A stretch of DNA of 64,000 nucleotides from Pseudoalteromonas luteoviolacea DSM 6061 (GTDB lineage Bacteria > Pseudomonadota > Gammaproteobacteria > Enterobacterales > Alteromonadaceae): assembly GCF_001625655.1 (NCBI RefSeq), contig NZ_AUYB01000111.1:1-64000 (forward strand), given 5' to 3'. Below the pieces are notes generated by a model. It was not told the DNA's origin. It worked only from the letters and a program-made list of their open reading frames with translations, and searched no databases. Made by a program: the position numbers and the translations under genes. Positions 52,152-62,504 of the stretch are shown here, piece by piece (the first letter of the stretch is position 1; every line of letters begins with the position of its first letter).

Positions 52152-55100
52152 TTAATTAGACTTATCGTCTGTATAGCCTCCCAAGACGCCATATAATGTG
52201 TTCACATCGATTGGCTTGCCAATATGAGAATCAAAACCCAATGATAGATACTTATTGACATCTTCCACCATAACGTTTGCAGTCAGTGCAATTACAGGCA
52301 GCTTATGGTTTATCACTTTTATCTTTTGTTGCGCTTCAACCCCATCCATTTCTGGCATGTGGATATCCATAAGTACCAAATCGAACTGCTCGTCCAAAAT
52401 AGCTTGTACTGCAAGTTTGCCATTAGCCACCAGCGTTAAGTCAGCTTTAGTCGGTTGTAACATGGCACGGATCAAAGTTTGGTTAATTGCATTATCTTCT
52501 GCTATTAAAATCTTTTTCCCTAACAAACTTGGGGCTGTTAGTGACTTTCTAACAGCAGGTATTGAGTCATCAGAAGCTTCAATCAATGGCAGTATTACTT
52601 CAACTCGGGTCCCCTTGCCGACCTCACTATAAATGTTTATCTCCCCTCCCATCATTTTAATTAAATTAATGGTGATCGACATCCCAAGGCCTGTTCCCCC
52701 ATATTTACGAGTTGTCGATGAATCAGCTTGGCTAAAACGCTCGAAAATACGGCTTTGAGCTTCTTGCGTCATACCAATGCCCGAATCAATAACATTAATT
52801 TTTATTGCTTGTTTTCCACATTTTATTACCTGGCTTAGCTCAATGCGTACCTCTCCAGCATCAGTAAATTTCACAGCATTGGATGAAAGATTAAGTACGA
52901 TTTGCTTTACTCGAACTACATCGCCAATCCAGCTATCTACAAAACCTGGCTCAATGGTGGTTATAAAGTTGATATTTTTGCTGCTGACAAGTGCATCTAG
53001 GTCATACCGCACAGAATCGAGTACTTTACTAAGGGAAAAAGCACTCTGCTCCAAAGTTAATTTGTTATCTTCAATTTTAGAGTAGTCCAAAATATCATTG
53101 ATAATCGTTAACAAGCTTTTCGCTGAGTAAGCTGCGTTTGAGAGTATCACTTTGGAACTATCATCCATTGATGTACTTTCCAAAAGCTGCAAGCCGCCCA
53201 ATATTGCATTCATCGGGGTACGTATTTCATGACTCATGTTAGACAAAAAATCAGACTTAGATTTGGTGGCAAGTTCGGCTTTCTCTTTGGCCTCTTTGAG
53301 TGAGTTTCTAATTTTTACATTTTGATCAATATCAGACACCGATCCTGCCATCTCCTTTAGCTCACCATCTCTGGTGTAATAGGGAGTACCTCGGCTTCTA
53401 AACCAAGCATACTCTCCTTCTTTATTACGCAGTCGATGCTGAATTTCAAATGTCTTACGCTTTTGAATTGATGATTCAACTACTTGCATGGTTCGCTCAA
53501 CATCATCAGGATGCAGCAAGGTCTTAAACACAGCAAAAGTTGGCTCAAATTCTAGTGGCTCGTAACCCAGCATGGCGAAAAGATTGTCAGACCACTCCAC
53601 ATGATCCTGAACAGGATCAACCCAATGCCAAAAACCATCTTGAGAGCCTTCAGCGACAAGCTTAAGCTTGTTCACAGCTAGCTTGAGTTCTTCTTCTTTG
53701 ATGCGCAATGCTGAAATATCTTGAAAGATAGATACCACAGCCCCTTTATAGCACTGAAAATAAACGCTCGAAAATACACTGTCTATCCGTTCATCGGAGT
53801 AGGTAAGTGACTCATAATCAAAGTTACCGCCATTTTTTGCGATATAGAGCATACGTTCAGGTATTTCGGTATCTATTAATGCAGGAAATGCCGCTTCTAG
53901 ATGACTGCCAATGAGAGGGCTGTGATCAAAGCCAAGGATGGTTTCTGCGGCGCGATTAAAACCTTTAAAGACCAGTTGATCATTGTCATTGAGTTCCCAT
54001 AGGTGGTATCCCATTGGCATATTGTCAACGACACTCTGGCTATAACGAATTTGATTTTCTAGGTCGCTTTGTGTGCGTTTTAGATCCGTTATATCAGTAC
54101 CGCAACCAATCATCATTCCATTTGATAACCTAAAATTAGCCCATAACTGCCTTCGCTCGTCATTATTTTTAATACGTACAGGGTACTCTCTAAATATGCC
54201 CTGAGTTGCAGTAATATCTTTAAATACTTGCTCTCGGATAGACTCATCCGGATAGAAGTATTCCATTAAGTTAGGGGTATTCCTCGCCTCTTCAAAGCTG
54301 TAGCCTAATTGCCGTTCACACGAACGATTCCACAGTAAACATTGACCACTTTCATTGAAGGAGTTCACCATTATTGGTAACAGATCCACAAGCTCTTCAA
54401 ATAATTGCTTTTGCTCTCTTACCAATTTACTGATATCAGACAATGCCTGTTCAACTTGAACCCTTTCAGTGATATCTGTACACATGCTCAAAATACCGTA
54501 AACAACTCCATGTCTATCGCGCAAAGGGACTTTACTGGTCAAAACATGCCCTTGACCTCCATCACTCAAATGATAAGGCTCTTGTATGTCTAGTTTTGCC
54601 ATTCCACTTTCAAGCACCTGTCGATCATCATCTCGATACTTCTGAACATGTTCGCCATTACGCTGGAAATCAAAGTCTGTTTTACCAACAACGTCTGATG
54701 ATGCATTTAAGCCAACCACCTTAGCAAATTCATTGTTGCAGCCAAGATAGTTCAGCTCTAAATCTTTCCAGAACACTTGATTGGGTATATGGGATAACAC
54801 GCTTTCCAGTACTTCTACTTGATGTGTCAACTGCTCAATCTTGCTTTCATAACAAACCCCGCGCACAGCAATCACTGCCGAGTTTTCATTTTTTTCAGGT
54901 AAGGCAAGACATGAGATCCTTGTCATAGGCTGGCCGCACGGATTATGCATACGATAACTAACATTAATTGCACTGCCTTCACGAATAGCCAGACTAAAGC
55001 TTTCCTGAACGACTGAGAGGTCATCAACATGACAAGTAGAAACGATGAAGCTTGGCACGAAAGAACCGGCTCCACTCTTTGAACACCGCTTCACTTTTCC

Positions 55101-55217
55101 AAAAAGCTGTTCAAAGGCTGAATCTATTTCTAATTCATCACTTTCTAGCTGCCACCGCCACTGCCCAGCACCGAGAGACTGTGTGAGCAGTGAAAGCATA
55201 TTTTGCGCATATTCCAT
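52152..55217 (-). CDS. Soluble hybrid sensor histidine kinase with five PAS domains
   Basis: A 1021-residue protein with no membrane helix. About five PAS/PAC domains lie between residues 10 and 640. The HisKA domain has SNMSHEIRTPMNAI, the HATPase domain follows, and the receiver domain occupies about 905-1020 with acidic residues in AEDNAIN and the phospho-acceptor Asp in LVLMDIHMPEMDG. The phosphorelay is complete up to the receiver; an Hpt partner is not nearby. It senses an intracellular cue such as redox or a ligand bound by PAS. Confidence 0.93.
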   Translation of the reverse strand: MEYAQNMLSLLTQSLGAGQWRWQLESDELEIDSAFEQLFGKVKRCSKSGAGSFVPSFIVSTCHVDDLSVVQESFSLAIREGSAINVSYRMHNPCGQPMTRISCLALPEKNENSAVIAVRGVCYESKIEQLTHQVEVLESVLSHIPNQVFWKDLELNYLGCNNEFAKVVGLNASSDVVGKTDFDFQRNGEHVQKYRDDDRQVLESGMAKLDIQEPYHLSDGGQGHVLTSKVPLRDRHGVVYGILSMCTDITERVQVEQALSDISKLVREQKQLFEELVDLLPIMVNSFNESGQCLLWNRSCERQLGYSFEEARNTPNLMEYFYPDESIREQVFKDITATQGIFREYPVRIKNNDERRQLWANFRLSNGMMIGCGTDITDLKRTQSDLENQIRYSQSVVDNMPMGYHLWELNDNDQLVFKGFNRAAETILGFDHSPLIGSHLEAAFPALIDTEIPERMLYIAKNGGNFDYESLTYSDERIDSVFSSVYFQCYKGAVVSIFQDISALRIKEEELKLAVNKLKLVAEGSQDGFWHWVDPVQDHVEWSDNLFAMLGYEPLEFEPTFAVFKTLLHPDDVERTMQVVESSIQKRKTFEIQHRLRNKEGEYAWFRSRGTPYYTRDGELKEMAGSVSDIDQNVKIRNSLKEAKEKAELATKSKSDFLSNMSHEIRTPMNAILGGLQLLESTSMDDSSKVILSNAAYSAKSLLTIINDILDYSKIEDNKLTLEQSAFSLSKVLDSVRYDLDALVSSKNINFITTIEPGFVDSWIGDVVRVKQIVLNLSSNAVKFTDAGEVRIELSQVIKCGKQAIKINVIDSGIGMTQEAQSRIFERFSQADSSTTRKYGGTGLGMSITINLIKMMGGEINIYSEVGKGTRVEVILPLIEASDDSIPAVRKSLTAPSLLGKKILIAEDNAINQTLIRAMLQPTKADLTLVANGKLAVQAILDEQFDLVLMDIHMPEMDGVEAQQKIKVINHKLPVIALTANVMVEDVNKYLSLGFDSHIGKPIDVNTLYGVLGGYTDDKSN

Positions 55218-55553
55218 TTGAACAACCGTATGTTTATAAAGGGATAAAAAATCCTGAATATAAAGTGTGGTTGAGCAAAATAAAATAGTAAAGCCAAGAG
55301 TGGCGCGTTTTATATTTTAGTCTGGGAAACATGTACATCAACAAAGCGCGAAACACACTCTAAACCGTTACGCGTCAGCAAGTCACTAAACAATAGACAG
55401 ACACTTATATTGGAATGTTAGGATTAAGCATGAGTACTGAATTTCAATTCTATATCAACAGGGAGCAACACCAATCACCCTACAATTTGTTGTATCAAAA
55501 CTTCGGGCAATTTCATATTCAATCGCTAACGCTTATAAATCGCCCAAAGTAAG
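55218..55553. other. Intergenic region without a gene
   Basis: AT-rich, about 336 bases between the kinase start and the DUF3224 stop. No open frame or repeat of note. It contains the kinase promoter. Confidence 0.5.
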
Positions 55554-55943
55554 TTAGTTATTCTTCTCAATACAATACAAAGCAGTGCCATTTTCGGCTG
55601 AGGTAAAGTGACCTCTGGCCCCTTCAATTGCATGAGAAGGTTCACTGGCAACCACTTCAAACTCACTGCTAGCAACACCTTGGCTAAACTTACCTTGATG
55701 AGACAATACCAGTATGGCCTCTTGGCCGTTCAGTTGTGCTTTTAGTACTTCTGAGCCGCTAAAGTATGCATTGCCCTTGTCGTCATAAACCATGCAGTAC
55801 TGTAGTTCACTGCTACCAATTACATCCCCTTTATAGAGTTGTTTTACCTGAGCAGTAGCCAACCTCCCTCCTTCTAAAGAATGCTCAGATTCTCGCGTTT
55901 GTTCTTGCCAATCTGTTATCTGAAACTCACCTTGCCACTTCAT
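55554..55943 (-). CDS. DUF3224 domain protein
   Basis: A 129-residue soluble protein whose strands follow the DUF3224 beta-barrel: WQGEFQITDWQEQT at the start, TAQVKQLYKGDVIGSSELQY next, then QEAILVLSHQGKFSQG and a final IEGARGHFTS. The family is related to allene-oxide-cyclase-like folds. Function unknown. It is divergent from the AraC gene at 56045. Confidence 0.87.
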   Translation of the reverse strand: MKWQGEFQITDWQEQTRESEHSLEGGRLATAQVKQLYKGDVIGSSELQYCMVYDDKGNAYFSGSEVLKAQLNGQEAILVLSHQGKFSQGVASSEFEVVASEPSHAIEGARGHFTSAENGTALYCIEKNN

Positions 55944-56044
55944 AATCTCTCCGAGATGTTTTTAATTTTTAATTACACTAACATGTACCTACCTGAAGGT
56001 ATTGTAAAAACGCGTCATACTAGTTTTGCCATTGGAACTCAATT

Positions 56045-56842
56045 ATGCAACTGAATAATCAAGCAATTAGTGGGGTACTGCATCAAACCAAGAGTGCCAC
56101 TCATTACACTCTAAGGCGTTACTTTCCATCCAGTGCACTCGCATGCGTGATTGAGCAATTTTGGTTTGTAGACTGGGACTTACCACGAGGCGTCCATCAT
56201 GTACAAAAGAACTTACCAGATCCCAATTTTCATTTGGTATTTTCTCCTACAAATTGCGAGCTGATTGGTCCGGTTAGTAAAGTCTATGACTATAAAATGA
56301 CTGGAAAAAGTGGATTGATTGGCGTGAAATTTACATTGGGGGCGCTCGAAGGCGCACTGCCAAAGCCAATTGAAGACTTTATTGATACATCTATACCAAC
56401 GCCCAACTTATCGCTCCTTGACTTACAAAGCTTGCATCAAGTATTGGTTAAAGTTCAAGATGACAAAGTACGTGTGGATACGCTCGAACAAACACTCAGT
56501 CCGCTTTGTAACCAATCAAACCAACAGGAAGTAAAGCTAGTAAACCAACTTGTTGCTGATATAAAAAACCAAACAAATATATACAGTGTTGCCGATCTGG
56601 CAAAACACAGTGATCTTTCAATACGCACGCTACAGAGAAAATTTAAAAAGTATGTTGGACTCTCACCAAAGTTTTTAATTCGAAAATACCGTTTGCATCA
56701 AGCTTTAGCCTTATTAGATGACGAAACACTGGGCATACAGGACTTAGTTTTAAAATTAGATTACGTAGATCAAGCACACTTAATCAATGACTTTAAGAAC
56801 ATACTCGGCACTACACCTGGTCGCTATACTGACGGCATTTGA
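56045..56842 (+). CDS. AraC family transcriptional regulator
   Basis: A 265-residue regulator. The N-terminal domain is of the DUF6597 type (YFPSSALACVIEQFWFVDWDLP). The C-terminal AraC double HTH spans about 165-262 (VADLAKHSDLSIRTLQRKFKKYVGLSPKFLI, then the second helix with DYVDQAHLINDF). GGAA precedes the ATG. It is divergent from the DUF3224 gene, a frequent pairing that suggests it controls that gene. Confidence 0.93.
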   Translation: MQLNNQAISGVLHQTKSATHYTLRRYFPSSALACVIEQFWFVDWDLPRGVHHVQKNLPDPNFHLVFSPTNCELIGPVSKVYDYKMTGKSGLIGVKFTLGALEGALPKPIEDFIDTSIPTPNLSLLDLQSLHQVLVKVQDDKVRVDTLEQTLSPLCNQSNQQEVKLVNQLVADIKNQTNIYSVADLAKHSDLSIRTLQRKFKKYVGLSPKFLIRKYRLHQALALLDDETLGIQDLVLKLDYVDQAHLINDFKNILGTTPGRYTDGI

Positions 56843-57251
56843 CCCTGGTATTCAGCTTATATTTATTTGTGTATTCGCAAACATCTTTGAATTTACAAAA
56901 TGCAACAAGGCGTGACAGTCCTTTGCATGGGTTAGGATGATTGCAACAGGGAAATCATTTTATACTTTTCCTCGTTGAGTAAGCGCAAATACGGTTTACC
57001 TGTTTAGTAACCCAAGCAGTTAGCCATGCAATTGTTTAACATGTTGATTTCCCCCTGTCTTTATGAGACTTTTTTGCGCGCAGCTTCTGCGCGCTTTTTT
57101 TTACCTTAATTTTGAGTTGTTTTTGAACCACAATTTAAGGCAAACATTATCCTTGTCAGGAAACTGCCAATAATTCATACCGTTCTGTACACTAATCTCG
57201 AGTGGCACAACAGCTATTTTCAACTATATTTTTGCTTACAACTCAATTGTA
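56843..57251. other. Intergenic region, possible small RNA
   Basis: 409 bases with no protein-like frame, containing an unusually GC-rich terminator at 57076-57102, 233 bases past the AraC stop. A TATACT -10-like hexamer is near 56960. The distance suggests either a long 3' region of the AraC transcript or an independent small RNA ending at that terminator. Confidence 0.35.
57076..57102 (+). terminator. GC-rich Rho-independent terminator
   Basis: GCGCGCAG, 3-base loop, CTGCGCGC and eight T's. It is the strongest terminator in the window; it is not directly behind a gene. Confidence 0.93.
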
Positions 57252-60059
57252 ATGATTCGGTGGCTTATGATCTTTTCATCAAGGACAGAGCGTCTAAAAA
57301 GACAAGCAATTCAAACAAAATATGACCTTATATTTAATCAACAATACATGTTGGTAGTCAACGATGATGGCATGATCACAGAAGTGAGTGATGCGCTTCT
57401 CGATAAGCTTGGTTACCAGCGCCAAGCTCTCATAAACAGGCCTTACAGTGCCATACTAAAAGCAACGCTGAATTTAGACTTCCACACCACGAATAAAAAC
57501 TCACCAAGCGAAATACAAGTACTTGATAAGACCAAAACGCCCTTATGGTTTCAAATGACCACCCTAACAACAGCAGGCTTAGCACCCAACAGTGCAATGT
57601 CTGTGCTCGTACTGCACGACATAACAGAGTACAAAGCTAAAAGTGCTGACTTTTTAGGAAAAATGGAAGCCATTGATAAATCTCAAGCAGTCATTGAATT
57701 TAATATGGATGGCACCATCATCCACGCAAATGAAAACTTTCTCAATGTAATGGGGTATGAGCTGTCAGAAATCGTTGGTAAGCATCACAGTATGTTTGCA
57801 GACCCTGAATATGCACAAAGTGATGAATATCAGCAATTCTGGCAAAGATTAAATCAGGGATCATTTAGTACAGGCGAATACAAGCGGCTTGGCAAAGCAG
57901 GTAAAGAGGTATGGATAAACGCCTCTTACAATCCAATTTTTGACGCACAAGGTAAGCCATATAAAGTCGTTAAATATGCCTCGGATATTACATCCAGTAT
58001 GCTGCAATCAGCAGACTTTAAAGGGCAGCTTCAGGCTATTAGTAAATCGCAGGCTGTCATAGAGTTCAATATGGATGGCACCATCATTGATGCCAATGAC
58101 AATTTTTTGCAAACCATGGGCTACACACTTGAAGAAATCAAAGGGCGTCATCACAGCATGTTTGCTGAACCTGAATACGCCGACAGCCAAGAGTATCGAG
58201 AGTTTTGGGCCAACCTCAATGCCGGACAATTTAGTTCTGGAGAATATTTACGCCGAGGTAAAAATGGTAAAGAAGTTTGGATACAAGCCTCGTATAACCC
58301 GATATTGGACTTAAATGGCAAGCCATTTAAAGTAGTCAAATATGCCTCTGATATTACGTCACAAAAGGTACAAGCTGCAAATTACGAAGGCCAACTTCAA
58401 GCCATCAGTAAATCACAAGCCATCATTGAGTTTAATATGGATGGCACTATCATTACCGCTAACGAAAATTTCTTACAGACTACAGGTTATACACTGGAAG
58501 AAATTCAAGGTCAGCACCACAGTATGTTTGCCGAACCCAGCTACGCTCAGAGTCAGGCTTACGCTGATTTTTGGCAACAGCTTAATCAAGGGAAGTTTGA
58601 TTCAGGTGAATACCCGCGAGTAGGTAAGAATGGTAAAAAGATTTGGATACAAGCAACTTACAACCCAATCTTCGACTCAAAGGGCAAGCCGTTTAAAGTC
58701 GTCAAGTTTGCTTCGGACATCACACAGCAAAAGCTTCAAAGTGCTGACTTTGCAGGCCAACTGGCTGCTATCCATAAATCTCAAGCCGTTATCGAGTTCA
58801 ATATGGATGGTACCATCATAGATGCCAATGAAAACTTCCTTGCAACAACAGGGTACACATTAGATGAAATACAAGGCAAACACCACAAAATGTTTGCGTT
58901 ACCTGACTATGCTAACAGCCCAGAATACCAACACTTTTGGCAGAGATTAAATCAAGGTAAATTTGACAGCGGAGAGTATCAACGAATAGGAAAGGGCGGG
59001 AAAGAGATTTGGATACAAGCATCCTACAATCCTATTTTTAATGCCGATGGCATTCCTTTTAAAGTGGTAAAATATGCAACAGATACCACAGTCAGAAAAC
59101 ATGCAATATCAAGTATCAAGACGGCCATTATGGCTCTTGCAGATGGTCAGTTAAACCATTTAATTGACGATGATCTCGGCTGCGAATTTAATACTCTAAG
59201 AGATGCCATGAATGGTCTAATGGACAACTTAAACAGCATGGTCTTGGAAATTACTGAAGCTTCGAACCAAGTATTTCAGGGTGCCCAAAGCATTGCCAAT
59301 GGTAATGAAGAATTAAACAAACGCACTGAGAACCAAGGCGCTAGTTTTGAAGAGACTGCCTCAACCATGGAGCAATTAACTACCACCGTACAGCAAAATG
59401 CGAAAAGCGCTAAGGATGTTTCTTTGCATGCAGACGAGGTCATGAAGAAAGCTCAACAAGGTGGAGAAACGGTATCAGATGCGGTTAACGCAATGGGTGA
59501 TATTGAAGCTTGTAGTAACAGCATCTCTGATATTATAGGGGTTATTGATGAAATTGCCTTTCAGACGAACCTGTTAGCACTGAATGCCTCTGTGGAAGCA
59601 GCAAGGGCGGGTGAGGCTGGCAGAGGATTCGCAGTGGTAGCCAGTGAAGTTCGTAACTTGGCACAGCGCAGTGCATCTGCCGCGAAAGAAATTAAAGGTC
59701 TGATCCAAGACAGTTCTGAAGCCGTCTCCAAGGGAAGTTTACTTGTTGCTGCATCTGGCGATACATTTAAGCAACTAGTGCAAGTCGTGCAAGAAGTGAA
59801 CTTAATGATTTCGGAAATCACTGAAGCCAGTCAAGAGCAGTCTGATGGCGTCGCGGCTGTATCATCTACTATTGCGCAGTTAGATAACGAAACGCAAAGA
59901 AACATGCATCTAGTTGAGCAATCATCTCACGCAAGCCAAAAAATGATCCAGCAAGCTCAGCATTTGCTCCAACAAGTTTCTAGTTTTAAGACCAAATCAA
60001 ATCAGGAGTTACTACTGGCCCCAACACCTAAAGAAACATTGCGGTTAAACGTAGGATAA
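57252..60059 (+). CDS. Soluble multi-PAS methyl-accepting chemotaxis protein (BdlA-like)
   Basis: A 935-residue cytoplasmic chemoreceptor with no membrane helix. A divergent PAS domain lies near 25-115. Four near-identical PAS/PAC units of 122 residues follow (about 131-252, 253-374, 375-496, 497-618), each with [15 protein letters not shown] signalling domain follows with the conserved hairpin [20 protein letters not shown] and [15 protein letters not shown]. BdlA of Pseudomonas has two such PAS domains and controls biofilm dispersal. The start is uncertain: an ATG five codons later is possible and neither has a clear ribosome site. Confidence 0.92.
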   Translation: MIRWLMIFSSRTERLKRQAIQTKYDLIFNQQYMLVVNDDGMITEVSDALLDKLGYQRQALINRPYSAILKATLNLDFHTTNKNSPSEIQVLDKTKTPLWFQMTTLTTAGLAPNSAMSVLVLHDITEYKAKSADFLGKMEAIDKSQAVIEFNMDGTIIHANENFLNVMGYELSEIVGKHHSMFADPEYAQSDEYQQFWQRLNQGSFSTGEYKRLGKAGKEVWINASYNPIFDAQGKPYKVVKYASDITSSMLQSADFKGQLQAISKSQAVIEFNMDGTIIDANDNFLQTMGYTLEEIKGRHHSMFAEPEYADSQEYREFWANLNAGQFSSGEYLRRGKNGKEVWIQASYNPILDLNGKPFKVVKYASDITSQKVQAANYEGQLQAISKSQAIIEFNMDGTIITANENFLQTTGYTLEEIQGQHHSMFAEPSYAQSQAYADFWQQLNQGKFDSGEYPRVGKNGKKIWIQATYNPIFDSKGKPFKVVKFASDITQQKLQSADFAGQLAAIHKSQAVIEFNMDGTIIDANENFLATTGYTLDEIQGKHHKMFALPDYANSPEYQHFWQRLNQGKFDSGEYQRIGKGGKEIWIQASYNPIFNADGIPFKVVKYATDTTVRKHAISSIKTAIMALADGQLNHLIDDDLGCEFNTLRDAMNGLMDNLNSMVLEITEASNQVFQGAQSIANGNEELNKRTENQGASFEETASTMEQLTTTVQQNAKSAKDVSLHADEVMKKAQQGGETVSDAVNAMGDIEACSNSISDIIGVIDEIAFQTNLLALNASVEAARAGEAGRGFAVVASEVRNLAQRSASAAKEIKGLIQDSSEAVSKGSLLVAASGDTFKQLVQVVQEVNLMISEITEASQEQSDGVAAVSSTIAQLDNETQRNMHLVEQSSHASQKMIQQAQHLLQQVSSFKTKSNQELLLAPTPKETLRLNVG
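57643..59106 (+). repeat. Four tandem 366-bp coding repeats
   Basis: Four copies of the PAS unit repeat in DNA with a period of exactly 366 bases: the segments beginning at 57643 and 58741 are 1098 bases apart, three periods. The units are similar but not identical in sequence. Recombination could change copy number in steps of 122 residues, in frame. Confidence 0.85.
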
Positions 60060-60079
60060 ATTAGCAACTTATTGGTTTT

Positions 60080-60100
60080 AGCGCCTATAAAATAGGCGCT
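60080..60100. terminator. Hairpin between convergent genes
   Basis: AGCGCCTA, 5-base loop, TAGGCGCT, a perfect 8-bp stem following the chemoreceptor gene and ahead of the stop of the convergent gene. T-tract is weak. Confidence 0.5.
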
Positions 60101-60101
60101 A

Positions 60102-60500
60102 TTACTTGCTGTCAACGGGGTTTACATTCTCAACTAGGTTACATTTAAAATTGACATCACTTCGAGCGAGTTTGAGCATTTTTTGATTAAATTTACGTGC
60201 ATAATCAAGCGCTTTAGCTTCTAATTTGGCTTGATTGGGGCAAGATTGGCTATCGGCTCCTACCCAAATCATCTGCCAAGGTGTTTCTAATACCAAACAT
60301 TTAGACATTGTGATTTGCTCAAATGCAGGTCGCGTCGGCCCAATCCCATCGGCAACAGCAATAAAACCAACTCCCTGTTGTGTATAGTACAGTTTGGCGG
60401 TATCGGCTGCTTGACTAACATCATACAATGTACTGTCGCAATCAGCTGCCATGGTGCTATTGAGCCACATCGCGGCAAACATCGCTATCAGCCACTTCAT
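60102..60500 (-). CDS. Small secreted protein, unknown function
   Basis: A 132-residue protein with a signal peptide ending at MAA near residue 19. The mature part begins with DCDSTLYDVSQAADTAK and contains three Cys. It has a short ending rich in charged residues. No family recognised. It starts 15 bases after the stop of the membrane protein gene before it, on the same strand, so the two form a probable operon. Confidence 0.72.
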   Translation of the reverse strand: MKWLIAMFAAMWLNSTMAADCDSTLYDVSQAADTAKLYYTQQGVGFIAVADGIGPTRPAFEQITMSKCLVLETPWQMIWVGADSQSCPNQAKLEAKALDYARKFNQKMLKLARSDVNFKCNLVENVNPVDSK

Positions 60501-60515
60501 GCAACAGACGCCAAA

Positions 60516-61115
60516 TTACACTGAGTCATCTAATTGCTCCTCTCTAATATCAAGTAGTGCTTCTAGTTCAATGAGCGTTATCTCTTGCTTCTGATATCTT
60601 CGCTCTTGCTCCAATATATATGAAACATATGATGTGCTCTGAATAAACAACCTAGGCATAACTGTTTGAGCACGCTTCATTATAATTAAACGCTCACTCA
60701 GCTCTGTTAAAGACTCCTGCGATAGGTTCTTAATGAATATGTGCTGAGACATCAAAGCATCTAAATACTCAGGATATACCAGCGGGTTTTTCTCAAAGAA
60801 CTGCTTTTTTTCTTCAATGCTATTTGTATCTAACGCATGTTGTTTATAGTGTTTAAACAATTCAATACTGTAGGCTTGGCTTTCTTTCACGACAGCTTCG
60901 GCGGCGTAAAGTAACTTTACCAAATCACGGCGTTCTTTTTCATCGGCATCGTAATTGCTAATAGCAATGGCAAGTAAAACACCGATTAACGTCGCAATTA
61001 AAGTTAGGGCAAAATTACTCGCTAATTCATTACGCTGGGTAAAGCTTCTAAACTTAGGAATGAATAATATGGCGCTACATAACATCAAAACTACTGTCGT
61101 GACTAAATAAATCAT
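60516..61115 (-). CDS. Membrane protein with long C-terminal helical region
   Basis: A 199-residue protein with two N-terminal membrane helices (about residues 2-19 and 33-52) and a long, mostly helical, charged C-terminal domain from about 55, with heptad-like spacing. The domain faces the cytoplasm or periplasm depending on orientation. No family recognised. It precedes the secreted protein gene at 60102. Confidence 0.72.
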   Translation of the reverse strand: MIYLVTTVVLMLCSAILFIPKFRSFTQRNELASNFALTLIATLIGVLLAIAISNYDADEKERRDLVKLLYAAEAVVKESQAYSIELFKHYKQHALDTNSIEEKKQFFEKNPLVYPEYLDALMSQHIFIKNLSQESLTELSERLIIMKRAQTVMPRLFIQSTSYVSYILEQERRYQKQEITLIELEALLDIREEQLDDSV

Positions 61116-61189
61116 CTCTTTAATTCTTATTATTGTTCGAAAAACTGGTCGACCCAGCTACTATGCGATAATGCATTCAAAATGGAAAG

Positions 61190-62077
61190 TTATAAACCTG
61201 AAAGTTCCCCTTTCAACCAGTTGCTAAATGCTTCAATTCGCTGCAACCTTGGAGACTCAGCGTCGTACATCAATCGATACTGTGCGTCAGGCTCTAATCC
61301 TTCTGTATATGGCTGTACTAACATCCCCTGTTCAATATGAAGAGCAGCTTGTTTAGCAGACCCTAAACAAACACCATGGCCAGCAAGAACCGCACTCATT
61401 GCCACGTCAATATTGTTCACTCGCAAAACTTGGCAATCTGATATATCAGAGTTAACTGACACTCGTTTAAACCATTGAGGCCAATATTGCTGAGCTTCAT
61501 AATCTATCAGCCAACAAGCTTTTAAACTGTTAGGGTCGTTCTTATCCAGCTGCTTAGCCACAGTGGGTGAGCACAAGGGCACTATCGGATCATCAAATAA
61601 CATCTCACAGTGATACTCAGGGTAAGGCGTTCGACCGTAGCGAATAGCAATATCTATCTTTCCTTGACGTAAGTCTTCTGTATCTTTGGATGTAAGTACC
61701 CGCAAAGTAATGTCTGGAAAAGCAACCGCAAACTTCCACATTCTAGGTACCAATACAAGAGAGGCGAAAGACTGAGTGGTCGTTATCGTCAATTCTCCAG
61801 CAAGAGGCTCAGTTTGAATTTTTTTAAGGCCGTCAACAATACTGTCAAACCCCTCACATATTGCATCCGTAAGCACTGCCCCTTGATGAGTCACGTGCAT
61901 ACTTCGGCCTTTACGATAAAAGAGCTTGCATCCAAGCTGTGCTTCTAGCTTGCGGATCTGCTGACTTACCGCGGCCTGTGTAACATGGAGTTCCTGTGCC
62001 GCTTTACTATAACTTTTCAGCCGTGCAGCAGCTTCAACCATGCGCAATCCAGAAATGTTAACAAGCTCTTTATACAT
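61190..62077 (-). CDS. LysR family transcriptional regulator (GcvA-like)
   Basis: A 295-residue LysR regulator with HTH at about residues 8-66 (KSYSKAAQELHVTQAAVSQQIRKL). The effector domain includes IDIAIRYGRTPYPEYHCEMLF and GVCLGSAKQAALHIEQG, as in GcvA-type regulators. No obvious divergent target gene; the 427-base upstream region lacks a clear gene. Confidence 0.93.
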   Translation of the reverse strand: MYKELVNISGLRMVEAAARLKSYSKAAQELHVTQAAVSQQIRKLEAQLGCKLFYRKGRSMHVTHQGAVLTDAICEGFDSIVDGLKKIQTEPLAGELTITTTQSFASLVLVPRMWKFAVAFPDITLRVLTSKDTEDLRQGKIDIAIRYGRTPYPEYHCEMLFDDPIVPLCSPTVAKQLDKNDPNSLKACWLIDYEAQQYWPQWFKRVSVNSDISDCQVLRVNNIDVAMSAVLAGHGVCLGSAKQAALHIEQGMLVQPYTEGLEPDAQYRLMYDAESPRLQRIEAFSNWLKGELSGL

Positions 62078-62504
62078 AACTTTTACTTATACAACGGTTA
62101 AATTTAAATCGTTCGAATACCACAAGTTTATATCACATAATTATCACCAAGATATAGCAAAGGATATAAAGAATGAGACCAGAACTAACAGATAAAGATA
62201 GAAAAAGTAAAATAATAAAAGGCAAAAAAATTGAAATTTGGCTAAGAGTAATAGGAAAAAAATTACACTTAGTGCATTTATGCACCCACAAGTAAAATAA
62301 TTTAAAATTATGGAAGTAAGTCATCGAAAACTGCATTGATTGTTATACCGAGAGTGACACTATATAGGTCAAGCTTTTTACTAAAAGGTAGGGCCAGTAA
62401 CAATTCCAACAATTTTTCACTGTGATCTTTGCAACCTGATCTCACGTACTCTATGTTTAAAGCAGACATTGTAGTCTTGCTATGGAACAAGAGGTAAGAA
62501 GCGC
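62078..62504. other. AT-rich intergenic region
   Basis: No convincing protein gene. A minus-strand frame of about 53 codons ending at 62308 lacks a ribosome site and is doubtful. A short palindrome TGCATTTATGCA is present near 62275. It should contain promoters for the LysR gene and the HAD gene. Confidence 0.45.

Noticed and set aside
62133..62490. Two short minus-strand frames
   Set aside because: One is built largely of AT-rich codons and Phe/Leu/Ile runs, the other lacks a ribosome site; neither resembles a known protein.
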